A DNA stretch of 64,000 nucleotides, taken from Georgenia sp. SYP-B2076 (GTDB lineage Bacteria; Actinomycetota; Actinomycetes; Actinomycetales; Actinomycetaceae). The notes beneath the pieces were generated by a model, which had not been told where the DNA came from, did no database searches, and saw only the letters and a program-made list of their open reading frames with translations. Numbering within the stretch: the first letter of the stretch is position 1; every line of letters begins with the position of its first letter. The position numbers and the translations under genes were made by a program. This document shows positions 46,714-59,870 of the stretch, piece after piece. Where the stretch lies: NCBI RefSeq assembly GCF_003991205.1, contig NZ_RXOZ01000011.1, positions 402,745-466,744 on the forward strand. Reading direction: 5' to 3'.

Positions 46714-49587
46714 TCACACGCTCGACCACGCCACGACCCCGCGGCGCACGAGGGACATCGCGTCGTGCGCGCGGGCCGCCACGCGCGCGCTGGGAGCGGC
46801 CACCCCGATCTGGTCGAGGACGTCCAGAACCTGCTTGCACCAGCGCACGAAATCGCCGGCACCCAGGTCCGCCACGAGGAGCGTGTCGGCCAGCGGCGCC
46901 CCCGTGGCCCACAGGTGCACGGCCCCCACGAGGCCGAGGTCGACGGGCTCCCCCACCGGCAGCCCGTGCCGGCGCTCGAGCTCGGCGAGCCGCTCACCGA
47001 TCGTGCCGGTCGCCGTGATGGCCTGCCCGAGCCTGCCGTGCCGTCCGCCCGGCACCGCCCCGGGACCGCGCAGCTCGGCCGTGCGCGCGGAGTACACGGT
47101 GGTGGACACGATGGCGGCGAGCTCGGCCGGCGTGAGCAGGTCCCACGCCCCCGTTCGCAGGCACTCCGCGAGCAGCAGGTCCTTCTCCGCGTACAGGCGG
47201 GCCAGCCACCTGCCGTCCTCCCCGACCTTGAGGTCGTCCGCGGCCCGGCCGGGGACGAGGTAGCCGAGCTCTGTGAGCACCGCGCAGACCTTGTCGAAGT
47301 CCTCGGCGATCGACCCGGTGCGCTCCTGGATGCGCCGCAGGAGCTGCTCCTGCTCCTCCTTGGCCCGCATCCAGCGCTGGGACCACCGGGCGTGCTCCTC
47401 GCGCTCGGAGCAGCCGTGGCACGGGTGGGCCCGGAGCTGCTGGCGCAGCCGGGTCAGCTCGGCGTCGGTGCTGGCGGCCGACGGCACCTGGGCTCGCCCG
47501 CGCGGGCCGTCCAGGTCGGCGCCGAGACGTCCCTCGACGAGCGCGTTGCGCAAGGATGACGCGAGGTCGCGGCGCTGGGCCGGGTTGCGGGGGTTGAACC
47601 CCTTGGGCACGCGCACGCTGCCGACCTCCGTCACGCCGCGCGGCAGCTCGAGGGTGGTGAGGGTGCGCACCTGCTTCTCGTCGGTGAGGACCCGCAGCTG
47701 CGGGCCGTCGAAGCCGCCGTCGTCGCTCTCCAGGACCACGGCGTGGGCGGTGTGGCGCCCGCGGGAGTACGCCACGACCGTGCCGCGCCGCAGCCCCGTC
47801 AGGGAGCGGCGCGCCTCCTGGCGCTGGGCGACGGACCGGCCGCGGGAGAGGTCGGCCTCGCGGTCCTTGATCTGGCGCCGCAGCTCGGCGTACTCGGCGA
47901 AGTCCCCGAGGTGGCAGGTCATCGCCTCGGCGTAGCCGGCGAGGGCGTCGGCGTGCTTGCGCGCCTGCCGGGCGAGGCCGACCACCCCGCGGTCGGCCTG
48001 GAACTGGGCGAAGGAGGTCTCGAGGACCTCGCGGGCGTCCGCGTACGGCATGGTCCCGAGCAGGTTGACCGCCATGTTGTACGTGGGGTGGAACGCCGAG
48101 CGGAGCGGGTACGTGCGCCGGGACGCGAGGCCGGCGACGGCGACGGGGTCGATCTCGTCGGAGTAGAGCACGACCGCGTGGCCCTCGATGTCGATCCCGC
48201 GGCGCCCTGCGCGCCCCGTCAGCTGGGTGTACTCCCCCGGCGTGAGCTGCACGTGCGCGCTGCCGTTCCACTTCACCAGCGACTCGAGCACCACCGACCG
48301 GGCCGGCATGTTGATGCCCAGCGCCAGCGTCTCGGTGGCGTACACGACCTTGACGTAGCCGGCCGCGAAGAGCTGCTCGACGGTCTCCTTGAACACCGGC
48401 AGCAGGCCGGCGTGGTGGGCCGCGACACCCCGCTCCAGGGCGAGCGCCCAGGAGTCGTAGCCGAGCACCGCGAGGTCCTCCGGCGGGACGGCGGCGCACG
48501 CCGCCTCCACGACGGTGCGGATCGTCGCGGCCTCCGCCGCGGTGGTCAGCCGGATCCCGGCGTTGACCGTCTGGTGCACGGCCGCCTCGCACCCGGCGCG
48601 GGAGAAGATGAACACGATCGCGGGCAGCAGGCCCTCCCTGTCGAGCGCCTCGACCACGACCGGCCGCGGGGCCGGCCGGATCCGCGCGGGGAAGTGCGCC
48701 CCGCGGCCGGGCTGCCGGTGGCCGCCGCGCGCGCCGGAGCCGTGGCCCGCGGGCGCCCCCCGCCCGACGGCGCCGCGCCCCTTCCGTCCCGACGGCGGAT
48801 GCGCGCTGCCCGCCCGCTGCGCGCGCCGGATGGCGTCGACGAGGTGCGGGTTCAGCGGCGGGTCCGCGCGCACGTCGGTGGGGTCGACGTGGGCGGAGTA
48901 CAGGTCGAGGAGCCGGCTGCCCACCATCATGTGCTGCCACAGGGGCACGGGGCGCCGCTCGGAGACGATCACCTCGGTGTTGCCGCGCACCATCGTCAGC
49001 CACTCGCCGAACTCCTCGGCGTTGGAGACGGTGGCCGAGAGGGACACCACCTGCACCGCCTGGTCCAGGTGGATGATGACCTCCTCCCACACCGGCCCCC
49101 GGAACCGGTCCGCGAGGTAGTGGACCTCGTCCATCACGACGAAGCCGAGACCGGCCAGCGCCGAGGAGCCCGCGTAGAGCATGTTGCGCAGCACCTCGGT
49201 GGTCATCACCACCACGGGCGCGTCCCCGTTGATCGTGGTGTCCCCGGTCAGCAGCCCCACGCTGGCCTTGCCGTGCACCGCGACGAGGTCGAGGTACTTC
49301 TGGTTGCTCAGCGCCTTGATGGGCGTGGTGTAGAACGTCTTGCGCCCGGTGGCGACGCCGAGGTGGACGGCGAACTCGCCCACCACGGTCTTGCCCGCGC
49401 CTGTCGGGGCCGCGACCAGCACGCCGTGGCCGGACTCCAGCGCCTCGCAGGCGCGCACCTGGAAGTCGTCGAGCTCGAACTCCAGAGAGCCGCGGAACCG
49501 GGCGAGCTCGGTGCGTGCGGCCTGCTGACGGCGCCGGGACGCGGCGTACCGCTCCGCAGGGGAGGCCGTCTCATCTGCCGAGGTCAT
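46714..49587 (-). CDS. helY: SKI2-family DEAD/DEAH helicase HelY
   Basis: This 957-residue helicase has Walker A AAPTGAGKT near residue 50, motif II DEVH (VMDEVHYLADRFRG), motif III SLSATVSNAEEFG and the RecA2 motifs YATETLALGINMPA and QLTGRAGRRGID. The rest is the long DSHCT-type C-terminal domain of HelY/Ski2-like RNA helicases. A roughly 50-residue glycine/arginine-rich insertion sits between the RecA domains. The ATG overlaps the lipid kinase stop by 4 nt, and TACGCT 6 nt before it suggests an internal leaderless promoter. Confidence 0.93.
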   Translation of the reverse strand: MTSADETASPAERYAASRRRQQAARTELARFRGSLEFELDDFQVRACEALESGHGVLVAAPTGAGKTVVGEFAVHLGVATGRKTFYTTPIKALSNQKYLDLVAVHGKASVGLLTGDTTINGDAPVVVMTTEVLRNMLYAGSSALAGLGFVVMDEVHYLADRFRGPVWEEVIIHLDQAVQVVSLSATVSNAEEFGEWLTMVRGNTEVIVSERRPVPLWQHMMVGSRLLDLYSAHVDPTDVRADPPLNPHLVDAIRRAQRAGSAHPPSGRKGRGAVGRGAPAGHGSGARGGHRQPGRGAHFPARIRPAPRPVVVEALDREGLLPAIVFIFSRAGCEAAVHQTVNAGIRLTTAAEAATIRTVVEAACAAVPPEDLAVLGYDSWALALERGVAAHHAGLLPVFKETVEQLFAAGYVKVVYATETLALGINMPARSVVLESLVKWNGSAHVQLTPGEYTQLTGRAGRRGIDIEGHAVVLYSDEIDPVAVAGLASRRTYPLRSAFHPTYNMAVNLLGTMPYADAREVLETSFAQFQADRGVVGLARQARKHADALAGYAEAMTCHLGDFAEYAELRRQIKDREADLSRGRSVAQRQEARRSLTGLRRGTVVAYSRGRHTAHAVVLESDDGGFDGPQLRVLTDEKQVRTLTTLELPRGVTEVGSVRVPKGFNPRNPAQRRDLASSLRNALVEGRLGADLDGPRGRAQVPSAASTDAELTRLRQQLRAHPCHGCSEREEHARWSQRWMRAKEEQEQLLRRIQERTGSIAEDFDKVCAVLTELGYLVPGRAADDLKVGEDGRWLARLYAEKDLLLAECLRTGAWDLLTPAELAAIVSTTVYSARTAELRGPGAVPGGRHGRLGQAITATGTIGERLAELERRHGLPVGEPVDLGLVGAVHLWATGAPLADTLLVADLGAGDFVRWCKQVLDVLDQIGVAAPSARVAARAHDAMSLVRRGVVAWSSV

Positions 49588-50582
49588 GATCCGAGCGTAC
49601 GTGCCAGCACCCTCACAGCGCCCGGGTGCAGGTCGCACTGCAGCGGGAGCGCGTCGAGGCGCTCGCCGTCGGCGAACGCCACCGGCGGCAGAGCCCCGTG
49701 GCTGACGAGGGGCTCGAGCAGCACGCTGCGCGCGCGCCGGACCTGCACCGCGGGATGGGACACGTGGGTGCCGTTGTACAGGCGCGGGAAGAGACGCAGG
49801 AGGGCGGTGCGGCTCAGCCCGTCGGCGATCACGACGTCCAGCAAGCCGTCGTCGGGCTCGGCGTCCGGCGCGATGCGCATCCCGCCGCCGAAGCTGCGCG
49901 TGTTCGCCACGGCCACCAGCGTGCCGTTGCCTTCCCACACCTCGCCGTCCATCGTCACCCGGTAGCCGAAGGGCTCGAAGGCGCTCAGCTCCGTCGTCAG
50001 CGCGCGCACGTAGCGGCCCGCCCCCGCCGGCCAGGCCAGCTTGTTGGCGCGGTCGTTCACGGCGGCGTCGATGCCGCACGAGAGCACCGCCATGTACCAG
50101 TGCTCGGCCGGTTCTCCCGGGCGGGAGACGGCGACGGCGTCCAGGGCCCGGATCCCCGCGGGGGCCGGCGCGGCGTCGTCCGGCGCGGCGGCCGGGCCGT
50201 CGAGCGCCTCACGGATCAGCGCCACGGAGGCTCCGACGTCGTGCACGGGCAGCGCGAGGTCACGGGCGACGTCGTTGCCGGAGCCGACCGCGACGATGCC
50301 GAGGGGGACGCCGGTCCCGGCGACGACGTTCACGCCCAGGTGGACCATGCCGTCGCCGCCGACGACGACGAGGGCGTCGATCCCCCGGGACAGACCGACG
50401 CGGGCACGCGACGTCGCGACGTCGAGGTCCGGCCCGGACAGGTCGAGGGTGTCCAGGCCCGCGGCCGCCAGGCCCGCACGCACCTGTCGGGCGACCCTCT
50501 GACCGCGTCCCTTGCCGGCGCTGGGGTTGACCACAAGCCCCACCCGTCCGGAGCGTGGGCGTGCGCCGCCCGCCGGGGTCAC
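49584..50582 (-). CDS. Diacylglycerol kinase family lipid kinase (YegS/DgkB-like)
   Basis: The protein has 332 residues. The catalytic domain shows VGLVVNPSAGKGRG, VVVGGDGMVHLGVN (nucleotide-binding GGDG) and VPLGIVAVGSGNDVARDL. The C-terminal beta-sandwich has VANTRSFGGGMRIAPDAEPDDGLLDVV-type sequence and ends in a basic pocket. It phosphorylates diacylglycerol or a related lipid alcohol. It starts at a GTG overlapping the tatC stop (GTGA) and overlaps helY by 4 nt, so it sits inside the tat-helY transcript. Confidence 0.9.
   Translation of the reverse strand: MTPAGGARPRSGRVGLVVNPSAGKGRGQRVARQVRAGLAAAGLDTLDLSGPDLDVATSRARVGLSRGIDALVVVGGDGMVHLGVNVVAGTGVPLGIVAVGSGNDVARDLALPVHDVGASVALIREALDGPAAAPDDAAPAPAGIRALDAVAVSRPGEPAEHWYMAVLSCGIDAAVNDRANKLAWPAGAGRYVRALTTELSAFEPFGYRVTMDGEVWEGNGTLVAVANTRSFGGGMRIAPDAEPDDGLLDVVIADGLSRTALLRLFPRLYNGTHVSHPAVQVRRARSVLLEPLVSHGALPPVAFADGERLDALPLQCDLHPGAVRVLARTLGS
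49594..49599 (-). promoter_or_regulatory. Possible internal -10 box of helY (leaderless type)
   Basis: On the minus strand TACGCT lies 6 nt before the helY ATG, inside the 3' end of the lipid kinase gene. Confidence 0.45.
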
Positions 50583-51388
50583 AGGCCGTTCGCCGCGTCG
50601 GCCGCGGCGGTCGCGGCGCGGCGCTTGGCCACCCTGCGGTCGCGCAGCATCGAGACGGCGACGGCGCCGAAGAAGAGGAAGCAGATCGGCAGCGCGAGGG
50701 CGATCATCGACCACGCGTCGGGCAGCGGGTTCGCGAAGGCGGCGAAGGTGAAGGCGCCGATGACGGCCCAGCGCCAGGCTTTCAGGTAGGTGCGCCCGGA
50801 GACCACGCCGAGGAAGTTGACGCCGACCATGATGACGGGCAGGAGGAAGGCGACCCCGAAGACGAGGATCACCCGCATGAAGAAGTTGAAGTAGGTCCGC
50901 GCGTCCATGAGGTTGAGCGCCGACACCGGGGTGAAGGAGGTCAGCGCCTCCACGGCGTGCGGGAGGACCCACCACGCCAGGGCGCCGCCCGCGATGAACA
51001 GCACGGCCCCGGAGAGGATGAACGAGAGCGAGTAGAGCCGCTCCTTGCGGGTCAGCCCCGGGGTCACGAACATCCACAGCTGCCCGATCCACCACGGGCT
51101 GGACAGGAACAGGCCGAGGAAGACCGCGATCTGGACCTTGAGGTCGAACGCCGAGCCGACGGTGCCGAAGTTCAGCGCCGCCTCACGGCCGTCCTGCGAG
51201 ATCACGGCCAGCGGGGCCGTCATCGCCCCGATCAACGGGTCGTAGAGGAACCATCCGGCGACCGCGCCGATGACGATGCCCACGGCCGCCCAGAGGATGC
51301 GTCTGCGCAGCTCACGCAGATGATCTCCCAGCGGCATCCGCCCTTCGGGGTCGCGCCTGCGTGGGCGTGCGCGGGTCTTCCCGCTCAC
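50579..51388 (-). CDS. tatC: Sec-independent protein translocase TatC
   Basis: This 269-residue protein has six membrane helices. The N-terminal GRMPLGDHLRELRRRILWA is the conserved twin-arginine-signal recognition end, and FLGLFLSSPWWIGQLWMFVTPGL is the conserved second helix region. It forms the Tat receptor with TatA (no tatB is visible nearby). The GTG start lies 3 nt after the tatA stop. The C-terminus is basic. Confidence 0.95.
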   Translation of the reverse strand: MSGKTRARPRRRDPEGRMPLGDHLRELRRRILWAAVGIVIGAVAGWFLYDPLIGAMTAPLAVISQDGREAALNFGTVGSAFDLKVQIAVFLGLFLSSPWWIGQLWMFVTPGLTRKERLYSLSFILSGAVLFIAGGALAWWVLPHAVEALTSFTPVSALNLMDARTYFNFFMRVILVFGVAFLLPVIMVGVNFLGVVSGRTYLKAWRWAVIGAFTFAAFANPLPDAWSMIALALPICFLFFGAVAVSMLRDRRVAKRRAATAAADAANGL

Positions 51389-51391
51389 CGG

Positions 51392-51826
51392 TCAGGACTG
51401 CTGCGGCGGCTGCGGCGGGTACTGGCCCGTCTGCGGGTCGACCGGCTGGTCCGTGTGCGGCGGGTTCGCCGGCGGGTAGGGCTGGTTCGCCGGCGGGTAG
51501 GGCTGGCCGCCCGTGGGGTAGGGCTGGTTCGCCGGCGGGTAGGCGGTGCCCGCGGGAGGTGGGGTGCCGGGCGGCACGGGTCCGCCGGCCGGGTTCTGCG
51601 TCCCGGGGTACGGCGGGTACGTCGTCTGCGGGGGCGTTCCGCCGGTGGCGGTGTAGGACGACGTGGTGTCGTCGTCCTCGCGCAGCTCCTTCACCTCCTT
51701 CTTGAACACCTTGAGCGACTTGCCGATGCTGCCGGCGATGTCGGGGAGCTTCGAGGCGCCGAAGACGAGCAGGATCACCACCACCAGGACGATGATGTGC
51801 CAGGGCTGGAGGCCGGAACGTAACAT
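51392..51826 (-). CDS. tatA: Sec-independent protein translocase TatA
   Basis: The 144-residue protein has one membrane helix (PWHIIVLVVVILLVFGASKL), the FGxxKLP hinge and an amphipathic helix (SIGKSLKVFKKEVKEL). An unusually long proline/tyrosine-rich tail of about 90 residues follows, with repeats of YPPANQP. Typical TatA is 60-100 residues. The tail is probably disordered and cytoplasmic. It heads the tatA-tatC-lipid kinase-helY unit. GAAGGTG precedes the ATG. Confidence 0.92.
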   Translation of the reverse strand: MLRSGLQPWHIIVLVVVILLVFGASKLPDIAGSIGKSLKVFKKEVKELREDDDTTSSYTATGGTPPQTTYPPYPGTQNPAGGPVPPGTPPPAGTAYPPANQPYPTGGQPYPPANQPYPPANPPHTDQPVDPQTGQYPPQPPQQS

Positions 51827-52001
51827 CGGTGCACCTTCGGTCGTGGGTCGGACTTGTCTGCAGAATACCCGCACGTCACGCACCTTCCGCGCGGCCCTCC
51901 GGGACGACGCCGGAGCGTCACTCGGCGGTCGACGCCGGACCTTGCGCCGGTCATCTGCCGGACACCTGGCGGGCGCGCGGGTGCCGGCGAGCGGCGGCGG
52001 T

Positions 52002-52020
52002 GCGAGTACTTGACCGCTCG
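52002..52020 (-). repeat. Copy of the dispersed 3' element downstream of the 108-residue membrane protein gene
   Basis: On the minus strand it reads CGAGCGGTCAAGTACTCGC, one base different from the 7353 copies, 18 nt after the stop at 52038 and in the same orientation to the gene. The remainder of 51827-52037 holds no gene. Confidence 0.7.
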
Positions 52021-52037
52021 GCGCGGGGGGGGTGGGG

Positions 52038-52364
52038 CTACGCCAGGCCGTGTGCGCGCCAGCGCGCCTGGACGCGGTCGAGGCGGGCGGCGCGCAGAGC
52101 CGCGCGGCGCGCCTTGATGCGGGCGCGGTCCGCCCGCGCCCGGCGCAGCGTGGCCTCGTCCCCCGCCGGGCCGGGCACGTGCGGGGCGTCCGCGCCGCCG
52201 ACCGGGCCGGGACCCGGCCCGGTCGGCTCGAGGCGGCTCATCAGCTGCGCGGCGCCGCTCGCCTCGCGGCCCAGCGCCTTGACCTGGCGCCACAGCCGCA
52301 GCCCGAGCAGGGCCGCGGTGCCGAGCGCACCGAGGACGAGGACCACCCACACGAGCCACCACAT
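52038..52364 (-). CDS. Small single-helix membrane protein
   Basis: This 108-residue protein has one N-terminal membrane helix (VWVVLVLGALGTAALLGL) and a basic, helical cytoplasmic part (RARADRARIKARRAALRAAR). Genes of this shape lie between pafC and tatA in many actinobacteria. Function is unknown. The ATG is preceded by TATCCT at 6 nt. It lies 4 nt after the pafC stop and is probably co-transcribed with it. Confidence 0.72.
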   Translation of the reverse strand: MWWLVWVVLVLGALGTAALLGLRLWRQVKALGREASGAAQLMSRLEPTGPGPGPVGGADAPHVPGPAGDEATLRRARADRARIKARRAALRAARLDRVQARWRAHGLA

Positions 52365-52368
52365 GGGC

Positions 52369-53343
52369 TCAGGATAGGCGGTCGTAGGCGGCGAGGGCCG
52401 CGCGCGCCCGCGCGGCGACCTGGCGGGCGAGCTCGGGCGGCTCCACCGAGCGCACGGACTCGCCGAGCGAGAGCAGGAGGTTGGTGACCCAGGCGGGGTC
52501 CCCGGCGCGCAGGCGCACGCGCAGCCCGCCGTCGGGGAGGTCCGTGACCTCCTCGACGGGCGTGTGCTCCGCCACCCAACGGGCCTGGGACGCCAGCTCG
52601 AGGGTGACGAGGCGGCCGTCCCCGGACCAGGCCCCGGGCTCCTCGCGGGTCATCCCCGGGTGCTCGGCGACCGGCGCACCCAGCACCCGGACGGCGAGCA
52701 TGCGGTCCAGCCGGAACGTCCGGCCGCCCTCGGCGCGGTAGCACCACGCCCGCAGCGACCACGTCACCCCGTCGGAGCGCAGCTCCACCGGGTCAACGTC
52801 GCGCTCCGTGACGACGTCGGCCGCGGAGACGTAGCGCAGGTGCAGGCGGCGGCGCTGGTCCACGGCCCGCCGCACCGTGTCGAGAATGGCGGTCGGCACG
52901 TCCGCGCGCACGTGCACCTGGACGGCGGCGGCCTGCTCGACGGCGTGACCGGTCGCCCGGGCGAGCTTCTCCGTCGCCGACGCGAGGGCGTCCTGCTCCG
53001 CGGCGAGACCAGGCGCCGCACCGGCCAGCTCGGCGAGCGAGCGCAGCGCCACGAGGAGGGACAGCGCCTCGGAGGAGCTCAGGCGCAGGGGCCGGTCCAT
53101 CCCGCGGGGGTCGGTGAGCGTGAGCTCGCCGTGGTCGAGCGCCTCGGCGGAGAAGTCGATGAGGTCGTCGGGGAGGTATCCGGGCGTGCCGGAGACCCAC
53201 AGGAGGTTGACGTCCGCGAGCACCTGGGCCTCGGTGGTCCGGAACTGCGCGGCCACCTCGGCGACCGGCACGCCGGGGTGCTCGCGCAGGTACGTCACGA
53301 GGGACAGCAGCCGGGTCACCCGGTCGGCGGTGGTCTCAGCCAT
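52369..53343 (-). CDS. pafC: WYL-domain transcriptional regulator PafC
   Basis: The protein has 324 residues. A winged helix-turn-helix (RVTRLLSLVTYLREHPGVPVAEVA) is followed by a WYL domain (SLRAWCYRAEGGRTFRLDRML) and a C-terminal WCX domain. With PafB it forms the mycobacterial DNA-damage activator PafBC, which controls the LexA/RecA-independent response. It overlaps pafB by 8 nt. No pafA or proteasome gene is in the window; the upstream neighbour is ribH. Confidence 0.92.
   Translation of the reverse strand: MAETTADRVTRLLSLVTYLREHPGVPVAEVAAQFRTTEAQVLADVNLLWVSGTPGYLPDDLIDFSAEALDHGELTLTDPRGMDRPLRLSSSEALSLLVALRSLAELAGAAPGLAAEQDALASATEKLARATGHAVEQAAAVQVHVRADVPTAILDTVRRAVDQRRRLHLRYVSAADVVTERDVDPVELRSDGVTWSLRAWCYRAEGGRTFRLDRMLAVRVLGAPVAEHPGMTREEPGAWSGDGRLVTLELASQARWVAEHTPVEEVTDLPDGGLRVRLRAGDPAWVTNLLLSLGESVRSVEPPELARQVAARARAALAAYDRLS
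52371..52376 (-). promoter_or_regulatory. Possible -10 box of the 108-residue membrane protein gene
   Basis: On the minus strand TATCCT lies 6 nt before the ATG at 52364; it overlaps the pafC stop region. Confidence 0.4.
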
Positions 53344-54340
53344 CGGCCCGATCCCCCGTGTCCAGCGCCGCGATGGCGCGCAACCGGCGCAGGACCGACT
53401 CGCGCAGCTCGGGCGGGCCGAGCACCAGGACGGACTCGGCGTAGCCGGCGATGTCCTCCGCCAGTACCTCGAGGTCGGCGAAGGGCACCGTGACGAGGTC
53501 CCGGTCGGTCAGGGGGCCGCCGCCGGGCGAGGCGGTGTCCGTCCCGCCGTCGGCCGCCCGGACCCGCAGGGCGGCGGCCCGGTCCGGGAGGATGGCCAGG
53601 TGCGCGGTGCCCGAGCGCGGCCGCGCCCGCGCGAGCAGCGACTCCACGTCGACGTCGGGCGGCACCGTGAAGGCACCCGGCGCTCCGGTGGCGCGCACCC
53701 GCCCGGAGATGCGGGAGAGGCGGAACGCGCGGGGCGCGCCCCGGTCCGTGTCCATCCCGACGAGGTACCAGCCGTGGTCCCGGCTGAGGATCCGCCACGG
53801 CTGGACGGTGCGCCGGGCCACCTGGCCCGTGGAGGCCGCGCGGTAGGTGAACGTGACCGTCTGGCGCGCGTCGATGGCCTCCAGCAGCGGCGCGAAGGCT
53901 GCCTCCGGCCCACGCACGCGCAGCGCGAGGCCCGCGTGGGCATCCGGGTCGGCCGCCGGCCCCACGGCGCGCAGCTTGGTCATCGCCCGGCCCGCGAAGG
54001 AACGCAGCGACGCGTCCTGCCACAGCTCGGCCGCCAGGGACAGCACACCGACCTCGGCCGGGGTGAAGGAGACCGGCGGCAGGGTGTAGCCCTCGGTGTC
54101 GATGCGGTAGCCGACGTCGTCCTCGTGCGCCGCGTCGTGCTCGACGACGATCGGCACGCCCATCTCGCGCAGCAGGTCCTTGTCGCGCTCGAACATGCGC
54201 TCGAAGGCGTCGTCGCTGACCGCATCGGCGTAACCGTTCACCTGCGTGCGGATCTGCCTCTTGGTCATCCACCGCGTGGTGTGCGTCAGGGCGATCACCA
54301 GGTCGAGCAGCCGTTCCGCCGCCTCCACGCGCTGTGCCAC
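53336..54340 (-). CDS. pafB: WYL-domain transcriptional regulator PafB
   Basis: The 334-residue partner of PafC has a winged helix-turn-helix (AERLLDLVIALTHTTRWMTK), a WYL domain (DHGWYLVGMDTDRGAPRAFRL) and a WCX domain. I chose the GTG at 54340 because TAGCGT lies 7 nt upstream; the GTG at 54349 overlaps that box. The next gene begins inside it. PafBC senses DNA damage, probably through a nucleic-acid ligand of the WYL domain. Confidence 0.92.
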   Translation of the reverse strand: MAQRVEAAERLLDLVIALTHTTRWMTKRQIRTQVNGYADAVSDDAFERMFERDKDLLREMGVPIVVEHDAAHEDDVGYRIDTEGYTLPPVSFTPAEVGVLSLAAELWQDASLRSFAGRAMTKLRAVGPAADPDAHAGLALRVRGPEAAFAPLLEAIDARQTVTFTYRAASTGQVARRTVQPWRILSRDHGWYLVGMDTDRGAPRAFRLSRISGRVRATGAPGAFTVPPDVDVESLLARARPRSGTAHLAILPDRAAALRVRAADGGTDTASPGGGPLTDRDLVTVPFADLEVLAEDIAGYAESVLVLGPPELRESVLRRLRAIAALDTGDRADG

Positions 54341-54347
54341 GGCGCTC

Positions 54348-54353
54348 ACGCTA
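54348..54353 (-). promoter_or_regulatory. -10 box of the pafB-pafC unit (leaderless type)
   Basis: On the minus strand TAGCGT lies 7 nt before the GTG at 54340. Confidence 0.55.
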
Positions 54354-54401
54354 CCGGCAGCCGGGTCCCCCGATTTCCACGCTGTGGTCGGCCGGCGCCT
54401 G

Positions 54402-56852
<2,451 letters not shown>

Positions 56853-56853
<1 letters not shown>

Positions 56854-57920
56854 CAGCATTTCCCTTCTCGGGTGCGGAGGGCGGTGAGGAGGACATCGTC
56901 CCCGAGCCGCCGGATCGAGGTGGTGCGCCAGCGCAGGGCCTGGCCGATCGTGGTGACGCCGAGGTCGCCGACCGCGCCCGGCCCGGCGCCGAGCAGGACC
57001 GGGGCGACGTACGCGTGCAGCTCGTCCACCAGTCCCGCCCGCAGGGCGGCGGTGAGCAGCGTGGGGCCGCCCTCGAGCAGGACGTGCCGCATCCCGCGGG
57101 CGTGGAGCTCGCCGAGCACCGCCGCCAGGTCATGGGTCGGCCGGTGCAGCCACTCCCCCTCGCCGCGGCGCAGGCGGGCGTGGGCGGGGACGGGGCGCTC
57201 GCCGACGACGACGCGCACCGGCTGCCGCGGGGCCGCGGGGCCGCCGGGGGTGCGGACGGTGAGGGCGGGGTCGTCCGCCAGCACGGTGCCGGTGCCGACG
57301 ACGATCGCGTCGACCTGGCCGCGCACCTCGTGGGCGTGGGCGCGGGCCTCGGGGCCGGTGATCCACCGGCTCGTCGCGTCCGGTGCGGCAACCCGGCCGT
57401 CGAGCGTGGTCGCCGTCTTGCCGATGAGCCAGGGACGGCCCCGCAGGCCCGCGGTCGCCCAGGAGGCGAGCAGCTCGCGCGCCCGCGTCACGAGCTCACC
57501 GCGCAGGCCCGCCTCGGCCGCCGTGACCACGTCGACGCCCTGCTCCCGCAGCCACGCGGCGCCCCCACCGGCCCGCGGCGTGGGATCGTCCAGCGCGTGC
57601 ACGACCCGCGCCACCCCGGCGGCGTGGAGGGCGCGCGAGCACGGCGGGGTGCGACCGGTGTGGTGGCAGGGCTCGAGCGTGACCACGGCCGTCGCACCGA
57701 CCAGGCGGGCACGGTCCTGGGGTGCCACGGCGGCCAGCGCGGCGGCCTCCGCGTGGGCGGTGCCGGCGCCGCGGTGCCAGCCCTCGGCGAGGACGGCCCC
57801 GTCGGCCGCGAGGAGCACGCAGCCCACGCGGGGGTTCCCGCCCGCGAGCGTGCCGCGGGCCGCCAGGTCGAGGGCGCGCTCGAGGGCGGCGTCCTCGCGG
57901 GTGATGGGCCTGGTCTCCAC
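56853..57920 (-). CDS. ribD: Bifunctional riboflavin deaminase/reductase RibD
   Basis: This 355-residue protein has an N-terminal CDA-like deaminase (AHAEAAAL; LEPCHHTGRTPPCSRAL, zinc ligands) and a C-terminal reductase (GKTATTLDGRVA, LLEGGPTLLTAAL). It carries out the second and third steps of the pyrimidine branch. I chose the GTG at 57920 for GGAGAG directly upstream. It heads the ribD-ribE-ribBA-ribH operon behind the FMN riboswitch. Confidence 0.94.
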
Positions 57921-58008
57921 GTCTCTCCTCTCCTCCGGCACGTGGGCCGGGGCGAGGGGACGCCGCAGGGTGGCGACGGCGCCGACCCATCGGTCCGCGG
58001 CGCGCCGC

Positions 58009-58136
58009 CACGTGCTGCCTCCCATCCGGACTTTCACCGTCGGTCCTGGAGTTCCACCAGGTCAGCCGTGCGCCGAGGCGCACGGGTCGCGGACTGTCAC
58101 CGCCGGCTCGGAATTTCACCGACCCCGGAGCACGTG
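58009..58136 (-). promoter_or_regulatory. FMN riboswitch (RFN element) of the rib operon
   Basis: On the minus strand the conserved FMN aptamer blocks appear in order: GGTGAAATTCCGAGCCGGCG, GGTGACAGTCCGCGACCC, GCTGACCTGGTGGAACTCC and GACGGTGAAAGTCCGGATGG. The ends AGCACGTG and CACGTGCT (58129-58136 and 58009-58016) can form P1. It lies about 90 nt before the ribD start, so FMN should shut the operon at translation or termination. Confidence 0.95.
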
Positions 58137-58272
58137 TTGCTCTGCGGCCATCATGCATGACGTCAGGTGTCGCCGTGCACGGATCGGTCACCATGCGGAC
58201 ACGACGGCGCACACGGCCCGGCATGCGGACGGGCCTGGACGAGGGGTTCGTCCCGCCACTTTCACGATATAG

Positions 58273-59820
<1,548 letters not shown>

Positions 59821-59858
59821 CCGAGCCCCATCCGCAGGACCGGCGCGCGCCCCGCCCC

Positions 59859-59864
59859 TACGCT
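59859..59864 (+). promoter_or_regulatory. -10 box of the DNA ligase gene (leaderless type)
   Basis: TACGCT lies 6 nt before the ATG at 59871. Confidence 0.55.
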
Positions 59865-59870
59865 GAGCCC

